Below, one piece after another: positions 42,914 through 53,449 of a DNA stretch of 64,000 nucleotides (the stretch's first letter is position 1; each line of letters opens with the position of its first letter). The notes under the pieces were generated by a model, which was not told the origin of the DNA, made no database searches, and saw nothing but the letters and a program-made list of their open reading frames with translations. Made by a program: the position numbers and the translations under genes. The DNA is taken from positions 539,718,316 through 539,782,315 of the forward strand of contig NC_058519.1 of assembly GCF_904849725.1 (NCBI RefSeq). Direction: 5' to 3'. The DNA comes from Hordeum vulgare subsp. vulgare (lineage: Eukaryota > Streptophyta > Magnoliopsida > Poales > Poaceae).

Positions 42914-43271
42914 CCCACATAGAACTCTCACGAAGACCATGGGTTAGTACACAACCACGTAATGGACAATGCTTATCATACCATGGGATCACTTGATCCC
43001 TCTCGGTACATCTTGTACGCGTTGTGTGTTGATCATCTTGATTTACTCTTTGTCTGAGATCTTGATCAGCCTTGTGTCTCTATGACCATTCTTTGGATAA
43101 TACCTTGAATACCATCTTGGTCATCATATAAACTCCTTGAACCCAATAGATGGACTTCAAGAAGTTCCTATGGACAAATCCTATAAACATAACTTAAGGC
43201 AACCATTAGTCCATAGGAATTGTCATCAATTACCAAAACCACATATAGATATATATGCTCTAACATGGGGA
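42914..43271. other. H4 right terminal part
   Basis: Continuation of H4 after the solo LTR. The minus strand reads TGTTAGAGCATATATATC from 43265, followed by GGTTTTGGTAATTGATGAC, the 5' end of this family. No gene. Confidence 0.6.
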
Positions 43272-43929
43272 ACGTGTGCAAAACTCTGCAGAGTACCCAA
43301 ACCTAATCGATTAGCCGTGTCCACAGTCATGGAAAATTTGAGCCGAAGGAACTGAAACTATCTGGAATTCTCAACACAATTAATAATGATGTGGGTATTA
43401 TTGACAACTTGGGTACGAGAATTGGTTGGTGGAACCATCTCGTTAACAACCAACAATGTAGTAATATTTTGCTTTTAGCCCTCTCTTGTTGTATGAGAAA
43501 ACTTTGCTTTCCGCTAAAAACTTACAAGCCCCACCCGCCATATATGCATGTAGAATAGATGATACTTTTCACCTCTCTCTTTTGTGACTTGCCAGCATAT
43601 TCAATATGCTGACCTACACGGCTGCAACGTGTCATGTTGCAGAGTACTTTTCCGACCAGGGGTGAGGTCATGATCTACACTCGGCGATATGCCCTGGAGT
43701 CAGATGAACTCTACTATGTTTGAAGCTTCCGCTAGTCTTCGTTTAGTTATCTCATGAGTTTGGCCTTCAGCCTCTTTATAGTAATAAAGTACTCGATATG
43801 AGATCGGATTAATAAAGCTGTGTGATTGAACTCTCGATATATACATTGATGTACTGTGTGTGTACCAGCATGATCTTGGGATGGTACGGAAACACCAGAG
43901 ACTTGGCCGTTTCAGGTCGGGTCGCTACA
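43272..43929 (+). repeat. H2 right segment
   Basis: It carries AACGTGTGCAAAACTCTGCA and TTAGCCGTGTCCACAGTCAT, segments I recall from long Gypsy LTRs. It ends CCAGAGACTTGGCCGTTTCA then GGTCGGGTCGCTACA, against the ACAAA duplication. No coding region. Confidence 0.75.
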
Positions 43930-43934
43930 ACAAA

Positions 43935-44824
43935 TGAAAAGATCCCAAAGAGGACAAATGAGAGATAAATAGAAAGAGCAAAAGAGGCCACAAAAAAAGA
44001 GAGAGAAGGGGGAAACACTACTATTCTTTTTGAAAGATCCACACTCATACTCCATTGTTATATTTGTACTCCATACAGATTATCATTCATGCATTACTGT
44101 GTGGGGACCCTTACACTATAGAACTTGGCTTGTATATTCCAATGATGAGCCTCCTCAAATGAGCTCTAGATCTTCATGAGCAAGAAAGTTGGATGCACCC
44201 CCACTAGTTCCATTGGAGAGCTTACCTTAGCTTATATGTGCATCCGTTGCATGGCAATCCCTACTCCTCACATCATATCTATCATTTGGCTTTTCTCTTG
44301 CCTATGGTTGTCCTCATTGATGTGAGCCTTTCACACCTTTTTTTCTTCCTTCCCCATCATTATTATCTTTGCCATCCTAAGTGCCAACATATCTTGCTTG
44401 CGCTCATCCATTGCATGAGTGCTCAAAGTCGAAGGGAGAGGATCATTTTGACTTGTGCCTCACTAGTGGTCTGGGGATGAGTCAAAATAAGATCCCAAAG
44501 GAGACCAAGTGTGAAGTTTAGTAGGTTGAGTTCTCAATTAAAAAAATATTTTTTTGCTCTAAATCCATCTCCCACTTCTTGCACGCAAACAACATTTGGA
44601 GACATTCGAGTCACAGACAGCTAGAGCTCTTGCACCTTTATGTTCTTACTTTGCTATTTTCAATACTAAATATAGACTCTTGCTTGTTATTGTCTTGACT
44701 TGAATTGCATATCTTACTTGCTTTAATTTAAAGTTCTTATATGTGTGTTAGCATGTCACCACATAAATTATTTGTGTTATCATTTACCTACTCGAGGACG
44801 AGCAGGAATTAAGCTTGGGGATGT
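43935..44824 (+). other. H1 non-coding 3' interior (right of H2)
   Basis: It resumes the H1 sequence with another copy of the 24-bp AAAGATCCCAAAGAGGACAA repeat and purine-rich sequence. It ends in AATTAAGCTTGGGGATGT, the polypurine-type tract directly before the 3' LTR. No ORF is supported. Confidence 0.75.
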
Positions 44825-46458
44825 TGATACGTCCCAAACGTATCTATAATTTCTGCTTGTTCCATGATCTTTTGGGTGACATTGTTATATGTTTTGCTAC
44901 ACTTTCATACCTTTTTACACATATTTAGACTAACCTACTAACTCATTGCACCTAGTGCCAGTTTCTGTCTGCTGATGTCTTTTTTGCAGGGACTTTTACC
45001 CAAATTTACCAAGTCCCAAAAATCCTGAGAAAAATATATAAAAATCAGCATGACGGAAGCTTCCGGAGCATCGAAGATGGGCCAGAGGGGAGCCAGGGGC
45101 TGCCCAGGCGGCCTCCCCACACGGCCTGGCCCCTGGCCGCGCCCACAGGTCATTTGGGTGGGCCCCACCTCCTTTGACGCCCTCCTTTGGCCTATATTTA
45201 CCCCTCTAATCGGAAACCCTTCCATCATATCCAGAATCGCGAATTTCTCCATCATTCCGCCACCGCAGCGCTTCCAACATCGAGAGCGTCAGGAGACCTC
45301 TTCCCGGCACCCTGCCGGAGGGAGGATTGACCTCCGGGAGCTTCTCCACCACCATGGACGCTTCCCGGACGTGCTGTGAGTAGTCCTTGTTGGACCATGA
45401 GTCCATGACCAGTAGCTATGTGATGTCTTCTCTCTAATCTTGTGCTTCAAGGATTAGTCCTTGTGAGCTGCCCTACATGGTCAAGGCACCTATGTAATTT
45501 TCTTGCTATTGCTATGCTTGGTTTGTTGGGATCCGATGGATTATGAGATTATGTTCAGATTGTGATGAGTTATATATTTGATTATCCTTTTATATTATGT
45601 TCTTTAGTGATTCATGCATGTTTTTCGTTGCTCTTTATTGATTTGGCCAAGTAGTATATTGTAACTCCAAGTGGGAGCGTTATGCATGATTGTGGGTTCA
45701 TCCCCCGGATGTCTAGCTTGAGTTACAGAAACATGAGACTAGGGGATGTGATGTTGCCACCAGGGAGAAAACAACGGTGCTTGTGACCGCGGTTGCAAGG
45801 ATTGTTTACGTTACGCAAAGTTCTTTAATGCAGTTGTCCGTTGCTTTGAGTTTACACTTTGGGTGGGGCTCGCAACTTAATACCAACGAGATGTTCTGGA
45901 TAGATATCTCAAGGTGGATTATTAATAAGTAGTTGCTGATTGCGTATTGCCCATTACTATTGAGGCTCTAACTTTCAAGTGGCATAGTTAGCATTGTGGT
46001 GCATTTATAATTCTGTCAATTGCCCAGCTGTAATTTGTTTACCCTTGCATAGTTTTTTATCGTCTTTTGGGAGAGAGACATCACTAGTGAACATCATGTG
46101 ACTCAGGTCCATATCACCATCATTGCTTACACCTTCACCATTCACTGCTTTATTTACTTTTCCGTTGCAATCACTATCACTATTCCCGCTTGTGTTTTGA
46201 TCCTTTGCAAACTACAAGGCCGGGGAGATTGACAACCTCTGTGTACTCGTTGGGAGCAAAGTAACTTGTTGTGTTTGCAGGTCCACGTCTTCTGCTAGCG
46301 CTAGAGCAACGGACACCTACTTGTTGATCCTCGGAGTTCTCCTAGTTCGATAAACCTTACAGTCCCCGTGTAAGGTAAATCTGCTGCTGACTACATCTCC
46401 ACCTTCCACTTGGGGTAACCATCGAGGGGCAATAAGTATATTCATCAACTCGTCATCA
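44825..46458 (+). repeat. H1 3' LTR
   Basis: It starts TGATACGTCCCAAACGTATC and ends CTCGTCATCA; it is 1634 bp. It aligns with 11870-13525 throughout, with more differences than the H3 LTR pair shows. Confidence 0.9.
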
Positions 46459-46570
46459 AAGGGTCAGCGCTCTGGCGTCCTGTCTTCTAGGGCTGCCGTA
46501 GGTGACGATGTTGGCTGACCTCTTGGATTCGCACCCCCAGCCATGGTGGGGCTTTTTGCGTGTGGACCAA
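46459..46570. other. Short host segment between H1 and H7
   Basis: 112 bp of non-coding sequence, GC-moderate. It continues the host broken at 11869 and goes on at 53142 after H7. It belongs to the tentative LINE-like host. Confidence 0.5.
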
Positions 46571-48078
46571 TGATACGTCTCCAACGTATCTATAATTTTT
46601 GATGGTTCCATGCTATTATCTTGTCAAACTTTGGATGTTGTGTATGCCTTTTATATCTTTTTTGGGACTAACTTATTAACTCAGTGCAAAGTGCCAGTTC
46701 CTGTTTTTTCCGTGTTTTTGACCCTTTTCAGAGGAGAATATTAAACGGAGTCCAAACGGAATAAAACCTCCAAAAAGATTTTTTCCAGAACAGAAGATAC
46801 GAAGGGAGCGTGAGAACCAAGGCAGAGGGCACCAGGGGAGGCCACAAGCCCCCTAGGCGCGGCCAGGGGGACCATGCCTAGCAGGCTTGTGGGCCCCCTG
46901 TGGCTCCTCTGCCCTACTTCTTCCGCCTATAAATCCCCGAAAAATCCAAAACCACGGGAGAGATCCACGAAAATACTTTTCCGCCGCCGCAAGCTTCTGT
47001 CTCCGCAAGATCCCATCTGGGCACATTCTAGTGCCCTGCCAGAGGGGGGATTCGGATACGGAGGGCTTCTTCATCAACACCATTGCCTCTCCGATGATGC
47101 GTGAGTAGTTCACCATAGACCTTCGGGTCCATAGCTAGTAGCTAGATGGCTTCTTCTCTCTCTTGGATCTTCAATACAAAGTTCTCCATGATCTTCATGG
47201 AGATCTATCCGGTGTAATCTTCTTTTGCGGTGTGTTTGTCGAGATCCGATGAAATGTGGATTTATGATCAGATTATCTATGAATCTTAGTTGAGTTTCTT
47301 CTGATCTCTTATATGCATGATTTCATATCCTTGTAATTCTATTTGAGTTGTGGGTTTTGTTTGGCCAACTTGATCTATGATTCTTGCAATGGGAGAAGTG
47401 CTTGGTTTTGGGTTCATACCGTGCGGTGACCTCACCCAGTGACAGAAGGGGTAGCGAGGCACGCATCATGTTGTTGCCATCAAGGGTAAAAACATGGGGT
47501 TTATATCTATTGCATGAATTTATCCCTCTACATCATGTCATATTGCTTAAGGCGTTACTCTGTTTGTCATGAACTCAATACAGTAGATGCATGCTAGATA
47601 GCGGTCGATGTGTGGAGTAATAGTAGTAGATGCAGAAAGTATCGGTCTACTTGTCTCGGACGTGATGCCTATATGTATGATCATTGCCTTAGATATTGTC
47701 ATGACTTTGCGCGGTTTTATCAATTGCTCGACAGTAATTCGTTCACCCACCGTAATATTTGCTATCTTGAGAGAAGCCTCTAGTGAATGCTATGGCCCCC
47801 GGGTCTACTTCACATCATATTTTCAGCCCTACACTTTCACTTTGTTGCACTTTCCGCCTTCAGATCTCACCTTGCAATCAATCGTGAAGGGATTGACAAC
47901 CCCTCTGTAGCGTTGGGTGCAAGTTTGTTGTTTTTGCGCAGGTACATCGGTGCTTCATCTTGATACTCCTACTGGATTGATACCTTGGTTCTCAAACTGA
48001 GAGAAATACTTACTGCTACTGTGCTGCATCACCCTTTCCTCTTCAAGGGAAAAACCAACGCAAGCTCAAGAGGTAGAA
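46571..48078 (+). repeat. H7 5' LTR
   Basis: 1508 bp. A TATA box, CCTATAAATCCCC, lies at about 46926-46938. The end CTCAAGAGGTAGAA has one change from the GTAGCA terminus of the 3' LTR. Confidence 0.9.
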
Positions 48079-48306
48079 AGAAGAATTTCTGGCGCTGTTG
48101 CCGGGGAGCATCAAGTGAAGCTTATCCAAGTAAGTGTCGCAAACTCATCTCTTGCATTTACTTTTTTTGCCTCTCGTTTTCCTCTCCCCCACTTCTAAAA
48201 AACAAAAAATTACAATTGTTTTTGCCTTTTTCATTTGCCTTTCCCTTGCTTGTGTGCTATGTTCCTTCAATATCCTTGCATCTTCGCTTGCTAAAAATCT
48301 ATTGAT
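48079..48306 (+). other. H7 primer-binding site and leader
   Basis: TTTCTGGCGCTGTTGCCGGG follows the LTR. Then comes a leader with CTCGTTTTCCTCTCCCCCAC, which also occurs in H3 and H8 (inverted). It leads to the ATG at 48307. Confidence 0.75.
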
Positions 48307-49065
48307 ATGGATCCTCATCCACTTGCTAATCTCTTTAAGAGATCTAATTATGTTGAACCAATTGCTAGTGAGTTGAGTGCACTTGACTTTCTCTATGAAG
48401 TTTTGCTTGAGATGCGTGAATCCGAAAATCGTGATGAATAAATTTATGAAGTGATTCATGAGGGCTCCTTGAATGAAAAGCATGATTGCAATGGTTTCAT
48501 TATAAATTCTATTAATGACAATCATGCTAAAAATATGCAAAACCCTAAGCTTGGGGATGCTTGTTTTACTATGTCCACTACTTGTTGCAATGATCATGAT
48601 TGGGGTAATGATTTTTATTATGATCTTGAAAATTTGTTTAAGCCTCATGATGAATATGATATTTGCAATAATATTGAAAGTGGGTTTGGAGAAGTCATGA
48701 CTTTAGTTGATGATAATCCCACTATTTTTGAAGAGCGCCAACTTTGCATGCATGTGGATCATGAAAAGAATATCCTATGTGATAGCTATATTGTTGAATT
48801 TGAATTTGATCCCACATGTAATTGTCTTGAGAGAGGAAAATATTGTGGTAGAAACTTTCATGTTACTAATTTACCTCTTGTTATGTTGAGATTGACATTG
48901 TCTCTTTCTTCTTCCTTGCATATGGTAACTATTGGTTGTTTTGACAATCTGTTTTCCTATAAAATGCCTATGCATAGGAAGTATGTTAGACTTAGATATG
49001 TTTGTCACATGTTTCATGATGCTCTCTTCATGTCCGATTTCTATCTTCTGTGTGAGCATCATTGA
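48307..49065 (+). pseudogene. H7 ORF of unknown function, interrupted by one TAA
   Basis: ATG 48307 opens MDPHPLANLFKRSNYVEPI. The frame meets TAA at 48439-48441 and then continues in the same frame to a stop at 49065. The downstream part is acidic and Asp/Asn/Cys-rich (TCCNDHDWGNDFYYDLENL, EFEFDPTCNCLERGKYCG). It does not contain the retropepsin blocks seen in H1, H3 and H8. It occupies the gag position and has the same downstream motif. I do not recognise its fold or function. Confidence 0.6.
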
Positions 49066-51896
49066 ATTATCAATGCCTAGCTAAGGGTGTTAAACAATAG
49101 CGCTTGTTGGGAGGGAACCCAATGAATCTATCTTTGCTTTTTTGCTTTCTGTTTTGTTGTGTCCACACCATCATAATTCTTTTATGATTGTTTCTTTTGT
49201 GTTTCTTTTTGTGTTTGTGCCAAGTCAAACCTTTAAGACTAGTTTTGGTGTTGGTTGTTTGATCATGCTGGAAAAAGACAAAAACTTTTCGCTCACGAAA
49301 TTATTTTTCATTTTTATCCAGAAAGAGATTTTGAGTTGATTCTTTTTCTGCTGGTTGATATGCCAATTTCCCAAATTGTCGTAGTTGTTCAGAATTTTTG
49401 AGATACCAGAAGTATACGAAGTATACAGATTGCTACAGACTGGTCTGTTTTTGATAGATTATGTTTTTGTTGTGTTGATTGCTTATTTTGATGAAACTAT
49501 GGACAGTATCAGGGGGTACTAGCCATGGAAAAGTGAGAATACAGTAATATAACACCAATATAAATACAAATCAAGTTTGCTACAGTACCTAAAGAGGTAG
49601 TGGTTTTTTTTCTTGTGCTAATGATATCACAAGTTTCTGTTTCAGTTTTGTGTTGTGAAGTTTTCAAGTTTTGGGTGATGTTCTCATGGACAATGGGATA
49701 AAGAGTGTAAAGAGCTCAATCTTGGGGATTCGCAAGGCATCCCAATCCAAATTCAAGGACACCAAAAATCCTAAGCTTGGGGATGCCCCGGGAAGGCATC
49801 CCCTCTTTCGTCTTCAATCCATCGGTAACATTACTCAGAGCTATATTTTTATTCACCACATGATATGTGTTTTGCTTGGAGCGTCGTGTATTATATGAGT
49901 CTTTTCTTTTTGTTGTGTCACAATCATCCTTGCTGCACACCTTTTGAGAGAGACACGCACTCATCGTGAATTTGCTAGAATACTCATTGAGCTTCGCTTA
50001 TATCTTTTGAGTTAGGCAATTTAGCTCACATGTGCTTCACTTATATCTTTTGAGCTAGATAACTTTGCTCTATGTGCTTCAGTTAGATCTTTTAGAGCAC
50101 GACAGTGTCATATTTTGGAGAAATAAGAACTCTCGATCTTCACTTATATCTTTTTGAGAGTGCTCTCTGAGTAACTTGGTAGTTGGCTTGTGCTATGAAA
50201 GTAGTCCCAAAGGTGATAGGCACCCAAAGAGGATACAGTAAAACTTCCAATTTCTTGTGCATTGATTAGAAAGAGAAGTTTGATTCCTCTCAATTAGTTT
50301 TGAGACATGGATTTGGTAATATTAAGAGTTATGTTAGTAGGGTGTTGTGAATCTAGAAATACTTGTGTTGAAGTTAGTGATTCCCGTAACATGCACTTAT
50401 GGTGTACCACTATGTTAGGAAGTCGGAGTATAATTGATTCTTTGATTGTAATCCTTTGTGTTGCGGTCGGGATCGCGTGATGGTTAACACCTACCAACCC
50501 TTCCCCTAGGAGTATGCATTTAGCACTTTGTTTCAATTACTAATAAAAACTTTCGCAATAAGTATGTGAGTTCTTCATGACTAATGTGAGTCCATGGTAT
50601 TGATGAACTTTCACCTTCCACCATTGCTAGCCTCTCTAGTGCCGCGCAACTTTCGCCGGTACACAAAACCACCATATACCTTCCTCAAAACAGCCACCAT
50701 ACCTACCTATTATGGCATTTTCATAGCCATTCTAAGATATATTGCCATGCAACTCCCACCGTTCCGTCTCATGACAAGTGGTGTCACTTTAATATTGCCA
50801 TTGCATGAACGTAAGATAGCTAGCGAGATGTTTCAACGTCATACGCCAAGCTAGATCGTTGCACATCCCGGTACACTGCCGGAGGCATTTCCTATAGAGT
50901 CCTCATCGTTCTAAGCATTGAGGTGTGAGTAAATTAAAGTGTGATGATCATCATTATTAGAGCATTGTCCCATGTGAGGAAATAAAAATGAAAAGAGGCC
51001 AAAGTTGCCCACAAAAAAAGAGAGATATGGAAAGAGGCCAAAGTTGCCCACAAAAAAAGAGAGATATGGAAAGAGGCCAAAGAGCCCAAACAAAAAAAGA
51101 GAGAGAAAAGAGAAAAGGGACAATGCTACTATCTTTTCCACACTTGTGCTTCATAATAGCACCATGTTCTTCATGATTGAGAGTCTCTTGTTTTATCACT
51201 GCCATATGCTAGTGGGAATCTTCATTATATAACCGGGCTTGTATATTCCAATGACGGGCTTCCTCAAAATTGCCCTATGTCTTCGTGAGCAAGCAAGTTG
51301 GATGCACACCCACTAGTTCTCCTTTTGAGCTTTCACATACTTATAGCTCTAAGTGCATCCATTGCATGGTAATCCCTACTCTTTCACATTGATATCTATT
51401 GATGGGCATCTCCATAGCCCTTTGATACGGCGAGTCGATGTGACCATCTCCTCCTTTTTGTCTGACAACCTCCACCGCACTCTATTCCACCTATAGTGCT
51501 ATATCCATGGCTCACGCTCATGTATTGCGTGAGAGTTGAAAAAGGTTTGAGAAAGTAAGAGTGCGAAAACAATTACTTGGCCAATACCGGGGTTGTGCAT
51601 GATTTAAATTAGTTGTGTCGGGATGATGGAGCATAGCCAGACTATATGATTTTGTTGGGATAATTTTCTTTGACCTTGTTATTTCGAAAGCTCATGATTA
51701 CCTTAATAGTTTGCTTGAAGTATTATTGTTTTCATGTTAATAGCGAACTATTGTTTTGAATCTTACAGATCTGAACATTCATGTCACATGAAAGAAGTTA
51801 CAAAGGACACATATGATAGGTAGCATTCCACATCAAAAATTCATTCTTTATCACTTCCCTACTCGAGGACTAGCAGGAGTTAAGCTTGGGGATGCT
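49066..51896 (+). other. H7 non-coding 3' interior
   Basis: It contains the AGCGCTTGTTGGGAGGGAAC motif at 49099-49120 and the GGGGATGCC/GGCATCCCC hairpin at 49779-49803. It also has AGATATAAGTGAAGC-type words (inverse form ACTTATATCTTTTGAG, repeated at about 49990-50160), a 39-bp tandem repeat at 50992-51108 and the polypurine tract at the right end. No ORF is supported. Confidence 0.75.
50992..51108 (+). repeat. 39-bp purine-rich tandem repeat, three copies
   Basis: Units start AAAGAGGCCAAAGTTGCCCA at 50992 and 51031, and a diverged third unit starts at 51070. Each has a CAAAAAAAGAGAGA tail. Only the plus strand is purine-rich. It lies about 800 bp upstream of the 3' LTR. H1 has a related 24-bp repeat in the same relative place. 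Confidence 0.9.
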
Positions 51897-53136
51897 TGAT
51901 ATGTCTCCAACGTATCTATAATTTTTTATGGTTCCATGCTATTATCTTGTCAAACTTTGGATGTTTTGTATGCTTTTATATCTTTTTTGGGACTAACTTA
52001 TTAACTCAGTGCCAAGTGCCAGTTCCTGTTTTTCCGTGTTTTTGACCCTTTTCAGAGGAGAATATTAAACGGAGTCCAAACAGAATAAAACCTCCGAAAA
52101 GATTTTTTCCGGAACAGAAGATACACACAGAGCGTGAGAACCCAGGCAGAGGGCACCCGGGGAGGCCAGAAGCCCCCTAGGCGTGGCGAGGGAGCCCGCG
52201 CCTAGCAGGCTTGTGGGCCCCCTGTGGCTCCTCTGCCCTACTTCTTCCGCCTATAAATCCCCGAAATATTCAAAACTACGGGAGAGATCCACGAAAATAC
52301 TTTTGTGCCGCCGCAAGCTTCTGTCTCCGCAAGATCCCATCTCGGGCACGTTCTGGTGCCCTGCCGGAGGGGGATTCAGATACGGAGGGCTTCTTCATCA
52401 ACACCATTGCCTCTCTGATGATGCGTGAGTAGTTCACCATAGACCTTCGGGTCCATAGCTAGTAGCTAGATGGCTTCTTCTCTCTCTTGGATCTTCAATA
52501 CAAAGTTCTCCATCATCTTCATGGAGATCTATCCGATGTACTCTTATTTTGCGGTGTGTTTGTCGAGATTCAATGAATTGTGGATTTATGATCAGATTAT
52601 CTATGAATCTTATTTGAGTTTCTTCTGATCTCTTATATGCATGATTACATATCCTTGTAATTCCCTTCGAGTTGTGGTTTTTTTGGCCAACTTTATCTAT
52701 GATTCTTGCAATGGGAGAAGTGCTTGGTTTTGGGTTCATACCGTGCGGTGACCTCACCCAGTGACAAAAGGGGTAGCGAGGCACGCATCGTGTTGTTGCC
52801 ATCAAGGGTAAAAAGATGGAGTTTATATCTATTTCATGAATTTATCCCTCTACATCATGTCATCTTGCTTAGGGCGTTACTCTGTTTGTCTGAACTCAAT
52901 ACACTAGATGCATGCTGGATAGCAGTCGATGTGGAGTAATAGTAGTAGATTAACAACCCCTCTGTAGCGTTGGGTGCAAGTTTGTTGTTTTTGCACAGGT
53001 ACATCGGTGCTTCGTCTTGATGCTCCTACTGGATTGATACCTTGGTTCTCAAACTGAGGGAAATACTTACTGCTACTGTGTTGCATCACCCTTTCATCTT
53101 CAAGGGAAAAAACCAACGCAAGCTCAAGAGGTAGCA
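51897..53136 (+). repeat. H7 3' LTR with internal deletion
   Basis: 1240 bp, ending CTCAAGAGGTAGCA. Compared with the 5' LTR, bases equivalent to about 47632-47894 are missing at 52950/52951. GAT occurs at both deletion edges in the 5' LTR. Confidence 0.92.
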
Positions 53137-53141
53137 ACCAA

Positions 53142-53449
53142 CAATGTTGATGCTCGGTCTGGACCGACTGTAGTGTCACTATCATGGGGTTTGCACGACA
53201 AGTTTCTTAATATGATAACTTAATAGTGAGGCCATAGCGACGAGTAGAAGCCTTGGATGGGGTTGATCGGAAACAAGAGAGGCGAGTTGTAACACCACGG
53301 ACACAAGCCGACTGGGCCAGGTGCAACATGTACGAGCTACGGCTCAAGGATCTAGTGAATAACAATTTATTGCATCGTAAGGAAGTGAGCACCTAGAGAT
53401 CCCCTGAAGAGGAGACCCGTCCTCAGCTAGACCAAATCAAGGTCATAGT
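53142..53449. other. Host segment right of H7
   Basis: No coding region is recognised. It continues the non-coding host after the H7 duplication and ends where a TGTTAGGACATATTTATC terminus begins. Confidence 0.45.

Larger units (their letters stand above)
26282..43271. mobile_element. H4: unclassified element of the TGTTAG / GCGGTAGTACCGC family, with nested insertions
   Basis: The left end reads GATGTCGCCTAGAGGGGG and the right end, read on the minus strand, TGTTAGAGCATATATATC. Both are ends I recall from an abundant Triticeae repeat. The interior carries palindromic GCGGTAGTACCGC-type words at 40129-40330. A possible 5-bp duplication, ACGTG, lies at 26277-26281 and 43272-43276. A 3-bp alternative (TGG) with the right end at 43265 is also possible. 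No transposase or long ORF is seen, so class (CACTA-like DNA transposon or other) is open. H5 and H6 are inserted in it. Confidence 0.55.
16573..43929 (+). mobile_element. H2: apparent solo LTR of about 3 kb, carrying nested insertions
   Basis: It starts TGTAACATCCCAAATTTCC and ends CCGTTTCAGGTCGGGTCGCTACA-like sequence, with TG...CA termini. The duplicated target ACAAA is exact at 16568-16572 and 43930-43934. With H3, H4 and the contents of H4 removed, about 3 kb remains: 16573-17391, 24662-26281 and 43272-43929. None of it codes for protein, and there is no repeated LTR pair, so a solo LTR is the simplest reading. The right end (CCAGAGACTTGGCCGTTTC) is common among long Triticeae Gypsy LTRs. 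Confidence 0.8.
11870..46458 (+). mobile_element. H1: non-autonomous Gypsy-type LTR element, split by 27 kb of nested insertions
   Basis: Two LTRs starting TGATACGTCCC and ending TCAACA/CATCA lie at 11870-13525 and 44825-46458. The flanks are GAGGG (11865-11869) and AAGGG (46459-46463), a TSD with one changed base. After the left LTR comes a primer-binding-like TGGCGCTGTTGTCGGGGA. The interior carries one gag/protease-like ORF pair and a long non-coding 3' part. At 16573 the interior is broken by element H2 and resumes at 43935. There is no RT or integrase, so it must be mobilised in trans. Its LTR resembles those of H3, H7 and H8 at the first bases only. Confidence 0.9.
46571..53136 (+). mobile_element. 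H7: complete non-autonomous Gypsy-type element
   Basis: LTRs lie at 46571-48078 (starts TGATACGTCTCCAACGTATC) and 51897-53136 (starts TGATATGTCTCCAACGTATC). The exact TSD ACCAA lies at 46566-46570 and 53137-53141. A TGGCGCTGTTGCCGGGGA primer-binding sequence follows the 5' LTR, and AGTTAAGCTTGGGGATGCT precedes the 3' LTR. The interior of 3.8 kb has one decayed ORF without pol domains. The 3' LTR is about 265 bp shorter because of an internal deletion. Confidence 0.94.
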
